Below the pieces are notes generated by a model. It was not told the origin of the DNA. It made no database searches and worked only from the letters and a program-made list of their open reading frames with translations. Shown here piece by piece: positions 30,352 through 39,602 of a stretch of DNA of 49,256 nucleotides. The position numbers were made by a program, and so were the translations under genes. Numbering within the stretch: the first letter of the stretch is position 1; the number at the start of each line of letters is the position of its first letter. The DNA is taken from the NCBI GenBank assembly GCA_031262935.1, contig JAISGU010000017.1, positions 1-49,256 on the forward strand, given 5' to 3'. The stretch is from Mycoplasmataceae bacterium. Its GTDB lineage: Bacteria > Bacillota_I > Bacilli_A > Mycoplasmatales > Mycoplasmoidaceae.

Positions 30352-30702
30352 CTATTGTTTTGTTTCGTTCATTAAAGTTTTATCTTTCTTTTCTTTCTTC
30401 TTAATCATAATTAACGGAATAATCACTGCAATAAATTCAACAACAAGAATATATAAAACTATAAAGATAGGAAATAAAATACTTTTGTTAGTTTTTTGCC
30501 AATCAAATTGAGGTGTATATAAAAATATCATTGCAATAACACCTAAAGTAACTAAGGGAATTGTAACAAAGAAACAAATAAAAATAGATTTATATTTTTT
30601 TCACATTTTTCTAAACCATCTGCAAATCGAAGAAAATATTTTTTTAAAAAAACGAGCAATATTTGTAAATATTTTTGCAAAAAATTTTATTATTTTATTC
30701 AT
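30352..30702 (-). CDS. Small basic two-helix membrane protein, unknown
   Basis: 116 residues. The first 45 residues are an Arg/Lys/Phe-rich amphipathic stretch (NKIIKFFAKIFTNIARFFKK), then two hydrophobic helices (about 47-68 and 82-105) and a Lys-rich tail. One UGA Trp (RKMWKK) hides it from standard-code gene finding. The ATG is one base after the ptsG stop, so it is probably co-transcribed as the last gene of the gap operon. No family recognised. Confidence 0.68.
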
Positions 30703-30703
30703 A

Positions 30704-32650
30704 TTATTGTAAACCTCCTATCTTTAGAATATCATTCATTCTGTTTTTGATAATATCAGCTTCATTACCAAAAACAGCATAAACAGATTGCGGACTTGGT
30801 TTAATTACACCACGCGCTCCTAAACCAATTAGCATATCTTTATTAACTTTTGATTGGTCAACAATTTGAACACGGAGTTTAGTTATGCAAGCATCAACAT
30901 TTTTAATGTTATCCTTACCACCATAAGCAATTATTGCCTGTTCTGCAATTAGTGTATATTTATCTTTAGGTACATCTGAGTCCCTTGGTTGAACATCCTC
31001 ATGTTCTGCGGATTGCTGTGCTTTATAATCTACTTTAGTGAACATTTTAATTTTGATAGATCGATCTCTACCAGGGGTTTTAATATCAAAATGTAAAATA
31101 AGTGTCTTAAATAAGAAGAAATAAAGCGGTATTAAACACATCCCGATTGCTATTGTTCAATAACAATTTGCGCCATGTTTAGTAACATCTGGTAAAACAC
31201 CATAAACAATGAAATCTAATAGTCCACCACTAAACGTCATACCCATATGTGCACCTAATATATTCATTAATCAAAACGAAATTCCTGCAAGTGGCGCATG
31301 AATTCCTCAGAATAATCATGGTGCTAGAAATAAAAAAGTGAATTCTAACGGTTCAGTAATCCCAGTTAATAACGAAGTTAAAGCACTTGCACCAATGATG
31401 GAGAAAGCTTGTTTTCTACCATCACCTAACTTTGGAACGCAGAAAATCATAGCCATTGCGGCAGCAGGTAAACCAAACATCATAAATGGATATTTACCTT
31501 GCATATATTGTCCAGGGTTACCAGAGATTAAACCAGGATAATTTATGTCATCACTTGGTAAATTTGGTAGTCCATTAAACAAATGATGATAATTCGATAA
31601 AGTAATTGTGTGTGTGCCAACAGTTTTGCCGCATAAACTATTATTAACAAACATTCATAACGATTGATCGCCATTAATACTTAATGAAGTAGAATTTTTT
31701 CATATAGAGGAGTCAATGCCTATACTTCCTCATGTTGCACCTGTTGCAACACCGTCTCAATAAATAGGAGTATTAAAACCAACGTTTATACATCCTCCAG
31801 CTGGTGTATATCATAGAGGGGCATAAAAAGCGTGATGTAATCCAAACGGCACTAGTGATCGCTCAACAAAACCAAATACAAATGAATTAAATCCATATGG
31901 TGCATAGCCTATGTATTTACCAAAATAAAATAATCCCAATCCTATTAATGGTCAAATCATTGAAAATAGTATCCCTAAAATTAAACAGCAAATAAAGGTA
32001 ATGATTGGAATAAATCTAACACCACTAAAAAATCCAATTACGGTAGGTAGTTGAATATTTTTAAAACGGTTATATAAAAATGCAACTAGTGCACCGACAA
32101 AAATACCACCAAAAGCACTAGTGTTTAATGAGGTAATACCTATATTTGATGTAAAAATAGCACTAAACATCGTGCTTGACCATTGTTTATCAGCAATAGT
32201 GTATGTTGCATCGTATGAATATCATAAAAAATGATATTTACCAGTAATATCATGAGAAGGGGGCGTTGATGGGACTGTTGGATTAACAATAAATGCCATT
32301 TGGATTGCGTTAAACACTATTCATCCAACCAAAGCAGATAGTCCTGCAGTTCCACTATCGTGAGTAAAAGCAATAGCTATAGCTATTGCAAATAATACTG
32401 GTAAACAACTAAAAAGCATATTACCTGGAACTTGGAAAATCTGACCAAAAATTTTTAATCCGCCGTTATGTTCGCCAGCTAAGTTAACGATTGTTGAACC
32501 AAGACCTAAAAATAATCCAGCTATTGGTAGCATGGCAATTGGTAGCATTAAACCTCGCGATAACTTTGCAATTAACTCTTTGCCAGTACCAGATTTTTCT
32601 TTTTTAGTCTTAACTTCACCAAACTGTTGATGTCTCTTCTTAAAAAACAT
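30704..32650 (-). CDS. ptsG: PTS glucose-type permease EIICB
   Basis: 648 residues. The EIIC membrane domain comes first (LSRGLMLPIAMLPIAGLFLGLGS; GITEPLEFTFLF near residue 430), then a linker and EIIB with the phosphorylated Cys588 in NVDACITKLRVQ. There is no EIIA domain, so a separate EIIA must supply phosphate. A polar insertion of about 100 residues with many Asn/Ser/Gly (around 310-400) is long for the family. Imports glucose as glucose-6-phosphate, which pgi, gap and pgk then process. Nine or more UGA Trp. Downstream of pgk and a small membrane protein gene. Confidence 0.93.
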
Positions 32651-32652
32651 AA

Positions 32653-32916
32653 TTATTTATCTTTCTTCTTTAAATTCTTAAGTATTAAAATCAAGCAAAC
32701 AATAGTTAAAAGAATAATTGGAATTGCAATCATTATGCCTCCAACTCAACATAATGCTGCATTCGCATGATTTGAAGAACCAACTTGGAAAGTTTGCATT
32801 AAGATTGGACCAGTAACAATTAACCCAATGATAATTATTGAACAAACACAAATAATCAAAATAAGTTTTAATCTACTTTTCTTTTTTTGTTGTGGTATAT
32901 TATTTGTTTGTTCCAT
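32653..32916 (-). CDS. Small two-helix membrane protein, unknown
   Basis: 87 residues if started at ATG 32914-32916; an in-frame TTG at 32941-32943 would add nine residues. Opening MEQTNNIPQQKKKSRLK, then hydrophobic helices at about 17-40 and 58-78 with a UGA Trp between (ALCWVGG), and a basic tail LKNLKKKDK. It lies between pgk and ptsG, so it may work with the permease, but that rests only on position. Confidence 0.65.
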
Positions 32917-32946
32917 TTGGTTATCAATTGTTGTAGTATACAAGAT

Positions 32947-34182
32947 TTATTTATTTTTAATTGCTTCAATTCCAGGAAGCGAACTACCTTCAATAAATTC
33001 TAAAGAGGCACCACCACCTGTTGAAATAAAACTAAAGTCATTTTCATGAAATCCTAAAGCTTTAGCTGCGCTTGCAGAATCACCGCCACCAATTAATGTA
33101 AAACATCCATTAGCAGTCAAATTCTTTAATATGTCGCATATGGCTCTTGTACCATTTTGATAATTATTAAATTCAAACACTCCAGCTGGACCATTTCAAA
33201 AAACTGTACCAGCATTATTTAGCGCACGTTTGAACGCTTCAATAGATTGATTACCAATATCCAGACCCATTAAACCATTAAGTCCTTTTTCAATGTCAAC
33301 GAGAAGACCTGGACTATCAGCAAATTCTTTAGCACATATAAAGTCGTTGGCTAAAATAATTTTATTTTGTCCTTTAACTAAAATATTTTTAGCCTCATTA
33401 ACCATGTCTTGTTCTAAAAGTGACGAACCAATGTCTTTGCCTTGTGCCTTTCAAAATGTATAACACATACCACCGCAAATGAGCACTTTGTCAGCGATAT
33501 TTAGCAAGTTATCAATAATTTTTAATTTATCACTAACTTTTGCTCCACCCAATATAGCAATAACAGGTCTTTTAGGATTATTAGTTATCTTTGATAAATT
33601 TTCTAATTCTTTTTGGACTAAAAATCCAACACATGATGTTTGAATGTTTTCAGCAATTCCAACATTGCTTGCATGTTTTCTATGTGCTGTACCAAAAGCG
33701 TCATTAACAAAGATGTCTGCTAAAGAGGCTCATTCTTTGCTTAATGTTTGATCACATTTAGATTCTAATTTTACAACTTCGCCTTTTTCATTAACATCAT
33801 TGTATCTTGTGTTTTCTAATAGTAGAATGTTACCTTCTCCTAATTGATTAACGGCATCTTTAACTTCTTGTCCACGATTAACTCTTAAAAATTTAACAAT
33901 AGAAGGTCGAGTTAAAAGTCTTTGCAATTCATCAGCTACAGGACTTAATGATTTTTTATTAGAAGACATATCTTCTAATGTTTTAATCCTTGATAAGTGA
34001 CTTAAAAGAATAATTTTGCATTTACGATCAATCAAATAGCGAATCGTTTCTAATGGCGCCATAATTCTTTTATTATCAACAACTACACCATCCTTGATGG
34101 GAACATTAAAATCAACTCTAACAATTACTTTTTGTCTATCAACATTAATGTCATTTAATGTTTTTTTATTTGAATAGTCCAT
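32947..34182 (-). CDS. pgk: Phosphoglycerate kinase
   Basis: 411 residues. Makes ATP from 1,3-bisphosphoglycerate. Motifs: [63 protein letters not shown]. The usual SHLGRPKG loop reads [11 protein letters not shown] here, a substitution in the substrate-loop region. Starts eight bases after the gap stop. UGA Trp at KEWAS, TFWKAQ and FWNGP split the frame under the standard code. Confidence 0.95.
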
Positions 34183-34190
34183 TAATAATC

Positions 34191-35207
<1,017 letters not shown>

Positions 35208-35294
35208 TTACCCCTTGTATTTAATAATGTTTAATATTTTAATATTAAATATCAATATTTTTAATTAATTATTTTTTCTATACCTTGTGAATCG

Positions 35295-35300
35295 TATAAT
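35295..35300 (+). promoter_or_regulatory. Promoter of the putative toxin mRNA
   Basis: Perfect TATAAT. Seven bases further, 35307 is exactly the first base of a 7-bp hairpin (ACCCATA 35307-35313 with TATGGGT 35327-35333), so the mRNA would begin in that stem. No clear -35 box. Confidence 0.55.
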
Positions 35301-35348
35301 TCCACCACCCATATTTCAAATTGATTTATGGGTAGAGGAGGAATCTTT

Positions 35349-35417
35349 ATGATTCATGTACTCGACTCACTTATGGCGATTCTAACCGATTATCAGTTAA
35401 TGCTGATGATTGAATAG
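35349..35417 (+). CDS. First small reading frame of the toxin-like mRNA
   Basis: 22 codons from ATG 35349 to TAG 35415-35417, with GAGGAGG ending 7 nt upstream, one of the best ribosome-binding sites in the window. The product starts MIHVLDSLMAIL and ends LMLMIE. It is hydrophobic with few charges and has a loose resemblance to putative holin-like toxins (M-V--SLM-I pattern). The antisense target 35374-35391 lies inside it (codons 9-15). It may itself be the toxin or a leader whose translation opens the next frame, as mok does for hok. Confidence 0.45.
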   Translation: MIHVLDSLMAILTDYQLMLMIE

Positions 35418-35428
35418 AAAGGTACAGG

Positions 35429-35494
35429 GTGAACTTTAAAGAGTTCATCATACTAATCTTACTATTGCTAGTGGTTCTAGTAATTATTAGGTAA
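35429..35494 (+). CDS. Putative membrane toxin peptide, 21 residues
   Basis: GTG start 35429-35431, stop TAA 35492-35494, with AAAGG 6-7 nt before the start and only 11 nt after the previous stop. The peptide is NFKEF, then an uninterrupted run of 14 Ile/Leu/Val residues, and a final Arg: a single membrane helix with charges at both ends, the classic form of type I toxins. The frame is open upstream to 35336 if UGA is Trp, but without an ATG, so a longer form is possible only with a non-standard start. Confidence 0.5.
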   Translation: MNFKEFIILILLLLVVLVIIR

Positions 35495-35520
35495 TAGTTC
35501 TTGATCGCTATATTTGAGTT

Positions 35521-35555
35521 AAAAGGACAATCTTTACGGGTTGTCCTTTTTAATT
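35521..35555. terminator. Terminator of the toxin-like mRNA, bidirectional form
   Basis: AAAAGGACAA (35521-35530), loop TCTTTACGGG, TTGTCCTTTT (35541-35550) followed by T and A/T: a perfect 10-bp stem. The loop contains TTTACG, the complement of the loop of the antisense terminator. On the minus strand it would also act as a back-up terminator. Confidence 0.85.
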
Positions 35556-35559
35556 ACAA

Positions 35560-35606
35560 ATAAAAATACGGAATTTACGTTCCGTATTTAGCGATCCTAA
35601 CCGATC
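35560..35606 (-). ncRNA. Putative antisense antitoxin RNA (RNA II-like)
   Basis: Predicted to start at 35606 (seven bases after the minus-strand TATAAA at 35613-35618) and to end after the hairpin at 35564-35589 in a U-rich tract, about 47 nt. Its 5' end GATCGGTTAGGATCGC pairs with mRNA 35376-35391, and its loop CGTAAA can kiss the mRNA terminator loop. It has no reading frame. Size, convergent orientation and paired repeats match RNA II of par/Fst loci. Confidence 0.5.
35564..35589 (-). terminator. Terminator of the antisense RNA
   Basis: Minus strand: AAATACGGAA, loop CGTAAA, TTCCGTATTT, then TTATTTG. The 10-bp perfect stem with a U-rich 3' side is suited to ending an RNA read from 35606. 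Confidence 0.75.
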
Positions 35607-35612
35607 TATATA

Positions 35613-35618
35613 TTTATA
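35613..35618 (-). promoter_or_regulatory. Promoter of the antisense RNA
   Basis: Minus-strand TG-T-TATAAA, an extended -10 box of the same form as at fruA/manA. It places the start at 35606, the edge of the repeat. Confidence 0.5.
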
Positions 35619-35697
35619 ACACATTAAGATATAAAGATAAATTTTATTTTTATGTATCACATATAATTTTACTTAACAAGAAAAGGAAATAAATGAT

Positions 35698-36123
35698 ATG
35701 AAAAAAGATTATAGTGGAGCGATTAACTTATGTATAGGAGCGGGGTTATTTTTATTTGGTTTTATTCTTAGTTTTATTCCTTCTGATGTTTTAAGTATCG
35801 TTGTTTTAATCATTGTAATAGCATCTGCAATATTAATGACAATTGGTTTTGCACTTAATAGAAGAAATAGAGGAAATTGGTTTAAAGCAAGTAATGCTTT
35901 AGCAATGGTTAGTTTTATATTGTTATATGCAATAGTATTAATGGTAATTATTATTACACTTTCAATATATGTTATCCCATTAAACATTGCATTTTACCAA
36001 GTTATTGATATTATTTCAATAGTCATTGAAGTCGGTGCATTGTTAACAAGTATTCTTGCAACAGTGTTTTCATTTTTAAATGCAAATAATTCTAAAAATA
36101 AAACTAATAAACCATCAAAATAA
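35698..36123 (+). CDS. Four-helix membrane protein, unknown
   Basis: 141 residues with four hydrophobic segments (about 9-28, 33-51, 66-96, 103-128), RRNRGNW between helices 2 and 3, and a Lys/Asn tail. AAGGAAAT lies about 8 nt before ATG 35698. It has no UGA Trp. It overlaps no neighbour and follows the toxin-antitoxin-like locus by about 75 bases from the antisense promoter. The family is not recognised; the layout resembles small mollicute membrane proteins of the DUF4064 kind, but this is a guess. Confidence 0.7.
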   Translation: MKKDYSGAINLCIGAGLFLFGFILSFIPSDVLSIVVLIIVIASAILMTIGFALNRRNRGNWFKASNALAMVSFILLYAIVLMVIIITLSIYVIPLNIAFYQVIDIISIVIEVGALLTSILATVFSFLNANNSKNKTNKPSK

Positions 36124-36131
36124 TTAATAGT

Positions 36132-36986
36132 TTATTTGTTGACTAATTTCATTTCTTCTTCTAATCATTTTTTATCATCAATAGTCATTTTTGGTGAAGT
36201 TCCTGTTTTAATGTAATTATTGTATCATTCGGTTGCATAATCAATATATTCTTTAAACTTGTTTAAATCAACATAAAAATCCACCAACCGAATGTCGTGT
36301 GTATTAGTGTCAAATAATTCAGGTTTAACATAATCTTCACCAGTTAAAAACCCGACAGCAAAAACGCCATGATTAATATTTCTTAAATATAAATAAAGTC
36401 CTAATTGCATTTTATATTCGCCAGAAATATTAATCATCCCATCTTTAAATCAACTATCTTTTTTACCATTCTTTTCTTTAACAAGTGGGATCCCATTAAT
36501 GTCTTTTTGCATTTTTAGACAATTGTTAAAGTCTTTTTTATAAACAAAACTATCAATTGAACTTGTTTTGATTTCTAACATTGGTTTGTCATTACTATAA
36601 TCAACAACCATTACATCATTTAATGGTTCTCCATCTGGAATCCCACCAAAGATTTTGTTTTCTTTAAACACATCTCAATTAATTTCTCTAGGGTTATAAA
36701 CTTTGTATTGAATGTTTAATTGTTTTGTAACATAGTCTCTAATCTTTGGTTCAATGGTATTACCAACAATTGCTAGTGTTGGATCCATAGTATCAGTAAA
36801 TAAATTAGTCATCATCATTCAAGTTTTGAATGGGGAATTGTATTTACTTAAACCTACAATACTAGCAAATCTTGTACCAGTAATTTTTTTAAAGTAATTA
36901 AAAGCTTTGTTAAGATAATCTTTATTTAATCTTACAACATCACCATCAATTGAAAAGTTATTAAAATTTTTTAAATTTAATGGCAT
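36132..36986 (-). CDS. YqaJ/RecB-like putative nuclease (MAGa7180 type)
   Basis: 284 residues. PD-(D/E)XK nuclease features: TGTRFASIVG near residue 37, GGIPDGE, then LEIKTSS (the E-x-K pair) and KMQLGLYLYLR, corresponding to the Q-x3-Y motif of RecB/YqaJ nucleases. Mollicutes carry a conserved putative nuclease of this type; a role in DNA repair or nucleotide scavenging is possible, and no phage genes surround it. Minus-strand TATAAT at 36993-36998 puts the transcript start exactly on the A of ATG 36984-36986. Three or more UGA Trp (FKTWMMM, DSWFKD, TEWYNN). Confidence 0.78.
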
Positions 36987-36998
36987 AAAATCATTATA
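36986..36998. promoter_or_regulatory. Interlocked divergent leaderless promoters
   Basis: Plus strand: TAAAAT (36986-36991), six bases, ATG (36998). Minus strand: TATAAT (36998-36993), six bases, ATG (36986). Each -10 box contains the first base of the opposite start codon, and only 11 bp lie between the two ATGs. Confidence 0.6.
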
Positions 36999-38173
36999 TG
37001 TTAGCTATAGCTATCCTAGATTTAATTACTATTTTAACCATAGGTTTAATTGTTGGTATTGCCCCTTATATAAAGAAGGTTACTAATAATTATTTTTTTT
37101 GAATCATATTAGGAGCAGGATTATTAACATACATATTGTGTTGTAGATTTATTAATCAATGACAATGTTTTTGAAGTGATGTCGTACCAACAATTAAAGA
37201 TAAGACTTTTGACCCATCAAGAATTGGGGATTCATTAGACGCTAGTCGTGGTTTATTATTAGATATTTGTCCTTTTACTTGTGTAGTCATTATGTTTGCT
37301 ATTATTGTTGATCCCACAAGAAAAATTGCCAAAGCAATTGCCCCGTTTGGAATCTTTAATTGTTTAATCACAATTCTTGGTGGAATAGGTCAAGATGACC
37401 CCCAACTAACAGCGTCATACATATTTTTAGGTAATAGTGAAAACCCAATGTATTTTATGATGCACTATCTAATGCTGTTGGTTGGAACATTAGTATTAGT
37501 TAGTGCACCAAGAGTTTCATTAAAAGATTGAATTTTTTCAAATCTTTATGCTGGGGTCTACTATTTATATGTAGCAATTTGTATGACTTCATTGCATTTA
37601 CAATATTATGTAAGCGGTTTGAATATAGGGGATTGATCGCCTGAAGGCGAATACTATGGTGTTGCTCAGTTTTTAAATATGTCACCACAAGCATCCGCTG
37701 GTATTGGTTTTACTTTTTGTTATTTAATTATCACTTTAATAATTTATGGACAAAACCGTCTGCAATGATTCAAAAGATACCGATGATATGATGTATGAAA
37801 TAAAAAACAATGATATATCGGGTGATATAGTTTTGATAGTAAAAACCATCATTCCTTATATAAAACATCATTGAACTTAAATAATTGAAAACAAAATAAG
37901 AAACTTTACTTAATGTTTTTCTTTGTTGTCTTGATAATGGTAGGATTAATTTTTACAACTGTTGGACTCGGGTTTTTATGTAATCATGGATCTTTATCAA
38001 CATCATTACCGTTATTCATTATTGGAATTGTCTTACTAATGACATCAACCACATGAACCATTATTCTTATAAATATTTGTAAAAAGGAGAAACTCATTGA
38101 TTTAAATAAAAAATCTATTTACAATTTGTGAAAGCTTTCTCAAATGATTCACCAATGACGTAATCATCATTAA
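36998..38173 (+). CDS. Polytopic membrane protein, DUF5378-like
   Basis: 391 residues with about eight to nine hydrophobic segments, rich in UGA-coded Trp (at least ten), which is why it is missed under the standard code. Conserved-looking stretches: PYIKKVTNNYFFW, LDICPFTCVVI, FGIFNCLITILGGI, YFMMHYLMLLVG and SAPRVSLKDW, matching my memory of the mycoplasma DUF5378 family; no function is known. A His/Trp/Arg-rich end (MIHQWRNHH) runs 59 nt into the 3' end of the convergent ytpR. Leaderless start predicted. Confidence 0.75.
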
Positions 38174-38717
38174 GTTCAATAATTCCTTCATTATTAAATT
38201 TACTATCTTTAATATTAAGTTCTCTACTTGAACATAGCATTCCGTTTGATGTATAACCCATTAATTTACCAGGTTTAATATACAACCCGTTTGGAATTAT
38301 TGAACCAATCATTGCTACAACAACTTTCAATCCTTGTTTTACATTGTTTGCTCCACAAACAATATTAAGTTGTTGAACTTTGATATCAACAACACAATTA
38401 TGTAAGTGAGTATTATTAATCGAATCACATTTAATAACTTTTCCAACAATTAATGGTTTATCTAACAAATAGTTTGATAAATCTATGTTCGTAATCTTTT
38501 TAATAAAATCATTTAATGATTTATCTAACTTTAAATAACCTTCATTCATTTTCATATGGTTAGATACATTGAAAATATTAATAAAAACTATTTTCTTATC
38601 TTTATCTTCGCCATATGAAAAACTATTTTTTGTAACGATATTCGTAGGGTCATTGATAGATACATTAACTATTAATGTGTCGTTTAAAGATTTTTTATTA
38701 TAAAAAAGCGCAATCAT
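38115..38717 (-). CDS. ytpR: YtpR-type tRNA-binding domain protein
   Basis: 200 residues from ATG 38715-38717. The C-terminal half is the EMAP/tRNA-binding OB fold found at the N-terminus of PheT: VGKVIKCDSINNTHLHNC, LNIVCGANNVKQGLKVVVA, IKPGKLMGYTSNGMLCSSREL. The N-terminus MIALFYNKKSLNDTLIVNV resembles B. subtilis YtpR. Upstream in-frame ATG codons at 38727-38729 and 38721-38723 are disfavoured because the minus-strand TATAAT (38728-38733) would start the mRNA at 38721, giving a 4-nt leader before this ATG. Its 3' end overlaps the opposite gene by 59 nt. Cellular role not established. Confidence 0.83.
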   Translation of the reverse strand: MIALFYNKKSLNDTLIVNVSINDPTNIVTKNSFSYGEDKDKKIVFINIFNVSNHMKMNEGYLKLDKSLNDFIKKITNIDLSNYLLDKPLIVGKVIKCDSINNTHLHNCVVDIKVQQLNIVCGANNVKQGLKVVVAMIGSIIPNGLYIKPGKLMGYTSNGMLCSSRELNIKDSKFNNEGIIELNDDYVIGESFEKAFTNCK

Positions 38718-38727
38718 AAACATTGTC

Positions 38728-38739
38728 ATTATATATAAT
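38728..38739. promoter_or_regulatory. Abutting divergent -10 boxes of ytpR and degV
   Basis: The palindrome ATTATATATAAT holds TATAAT on the plus strand (38734-38739) and on the minus strand (38733-38728), back to back. Predicted starts are 38746 (2-nt leader for degV) and 38721 (4-nt leader for ytpR). Only one polymerase could occupy the site at a time. Confidence 0.55.
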
Positions 38740-38747
38740 TTGAAAAT

Positions 38748-39602
38748 ATGAAAAAATGAGCAATGATAGTAGATTCTTCATATAACATTGAAGAGAATGA
38801 GTATGATAATGTTTATGTCTTGCCGTTAGTAATATCGGTTGCAACAAAAGAATCTCAAAAGGATTATTTTGATAATATTGATATTAATAATCAACAACTT
38901 TGTCAGTTTCTTAACAACGGTGCTGATGTTAAAACATCACAACCAATTCCTGGTAAGTTCTTAGAACTTACTGAAAAATTAAGCAAAGAATATGAAAACG
39001 TGTATTGTTTTCCAATTACACAAACATTATCAGGAACATACAATACTTGAAAGAATATGGTTAGTGAATTTAACAATGTTAGAGTTTATGATCAGAGAAT
39101 GGTTGGGGCTATTAGTAAATGAATGATTAAAGATCTAATAAATCAAAAAGATAATCTGACTGATCAATATATTAACAAATATTTAGAAAACACTCTTAAC
39201 ACAAGAGCTGGTGCTGTAATTGTTCCTGATATTACACAATTAAAAAAAGGTGGTAGAGTAAGTAACTTTAAATCCATTTTTATTAAACTGTTAGGACTTA
39301 AACTAATTATTACTTTAGATAAAAATGGATTGTTATTTAAAGATAAAGCAGGAAAACTTGAAAGTGCTGTAGATACTAATCTTGTCGAATTAGATAAGAT
39401 ACTTTCCTATTCAACTAAAAAGATTAAGAGAGCTTTATTGCTTTACAATGATTGTAAAAATGAAAAATTTAATATTAATGAGATGATTAAATTAACTGAA
39501 AACAAATTTCCTAATATTAAATTTGAAAAAACTGTTTTACCAGCTGTAATTACGGCTCATTTAGGACCAAACTATTTTGCTGTTGCTTTTGATGTGGAAT
39601 AA
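38748..39602 (+). CDS. DegV family fatty-acid-binding protein
   Basis: 284 residues, normal for DegV/FakB. Such proteins hold a fatty acid for phosphorylation by FakA so that exogenous fatty acids can be used for lipids. Family landmarks: IVDSSYNI near the start, KTSQPIPGKF (TSQPS-like), ITQTLSGTYNTW, LKKGGRVS, and TAHLGPNYFAVAF at the end. The GTYNTW Trp is UGA, as is KKWAM at the start. Its stop overlaps the alaS start by one base (TAATG). Confidence 0.9.

Larger units (their letters stand above)
35307..35555 (+). ncRNA. Putative type I toxin mRNA (RNA I-like)
   Basis: Predicted transcript of about 245 nt between TATAAT (35295) and the terminator at 35521-35555. In order: a 5' hairpin beginning at +1, a strong Shine-Dalgarno GAGGAGG (35335-35341), a 22-codon frame, a second 21-codon membrane-peptide frame, and a terminator. 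The stretch 35374-35391 is the target of the convergent antisense RNA. GATCGC at 35503-35508 near the 3' end can pair with 35376-35381, a possible long-range 5'-3' fold that would compete with the antisense. Transcript ends are inferred. Confidence 0.5.
35374..35606. repeat. Direct repeat pair shared by toxin mRNA and antisense RNA
   Basis: GCGATTCTAACCGAT at 35376-35390 and GCGATCCTAACCGAT at 35591-35605. Extended to 18 bases (35374-35391 and 35589-35606) there are three differences, and each one converts a Watson-Crick pair to G-U and not to a mismatch when mRNA and antisense RNA pair. TTTACG is also repeated at 35533-35538 and 35574-35579, in the loops of the two hairpins. Confidence 0.75.

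Noticed and set aside
35281-35620. RNase P RNA, tmRNA or SRP RNA
   Set aside because: The region is structured and gene-free, but the conserved cores of these RNAs (for example the RNase P GAGGAAAGTCC-like element or the tmRNA tRNA-like ends) are not present.
36132-36986. Prophage or integrated element around the YqaJ-like nuclease
   Set aside because: No integrase, structural phage genes, attachment repeats or tRNA site nearby; mollicutes carry this kind of nuclease as a chromosomal gene.
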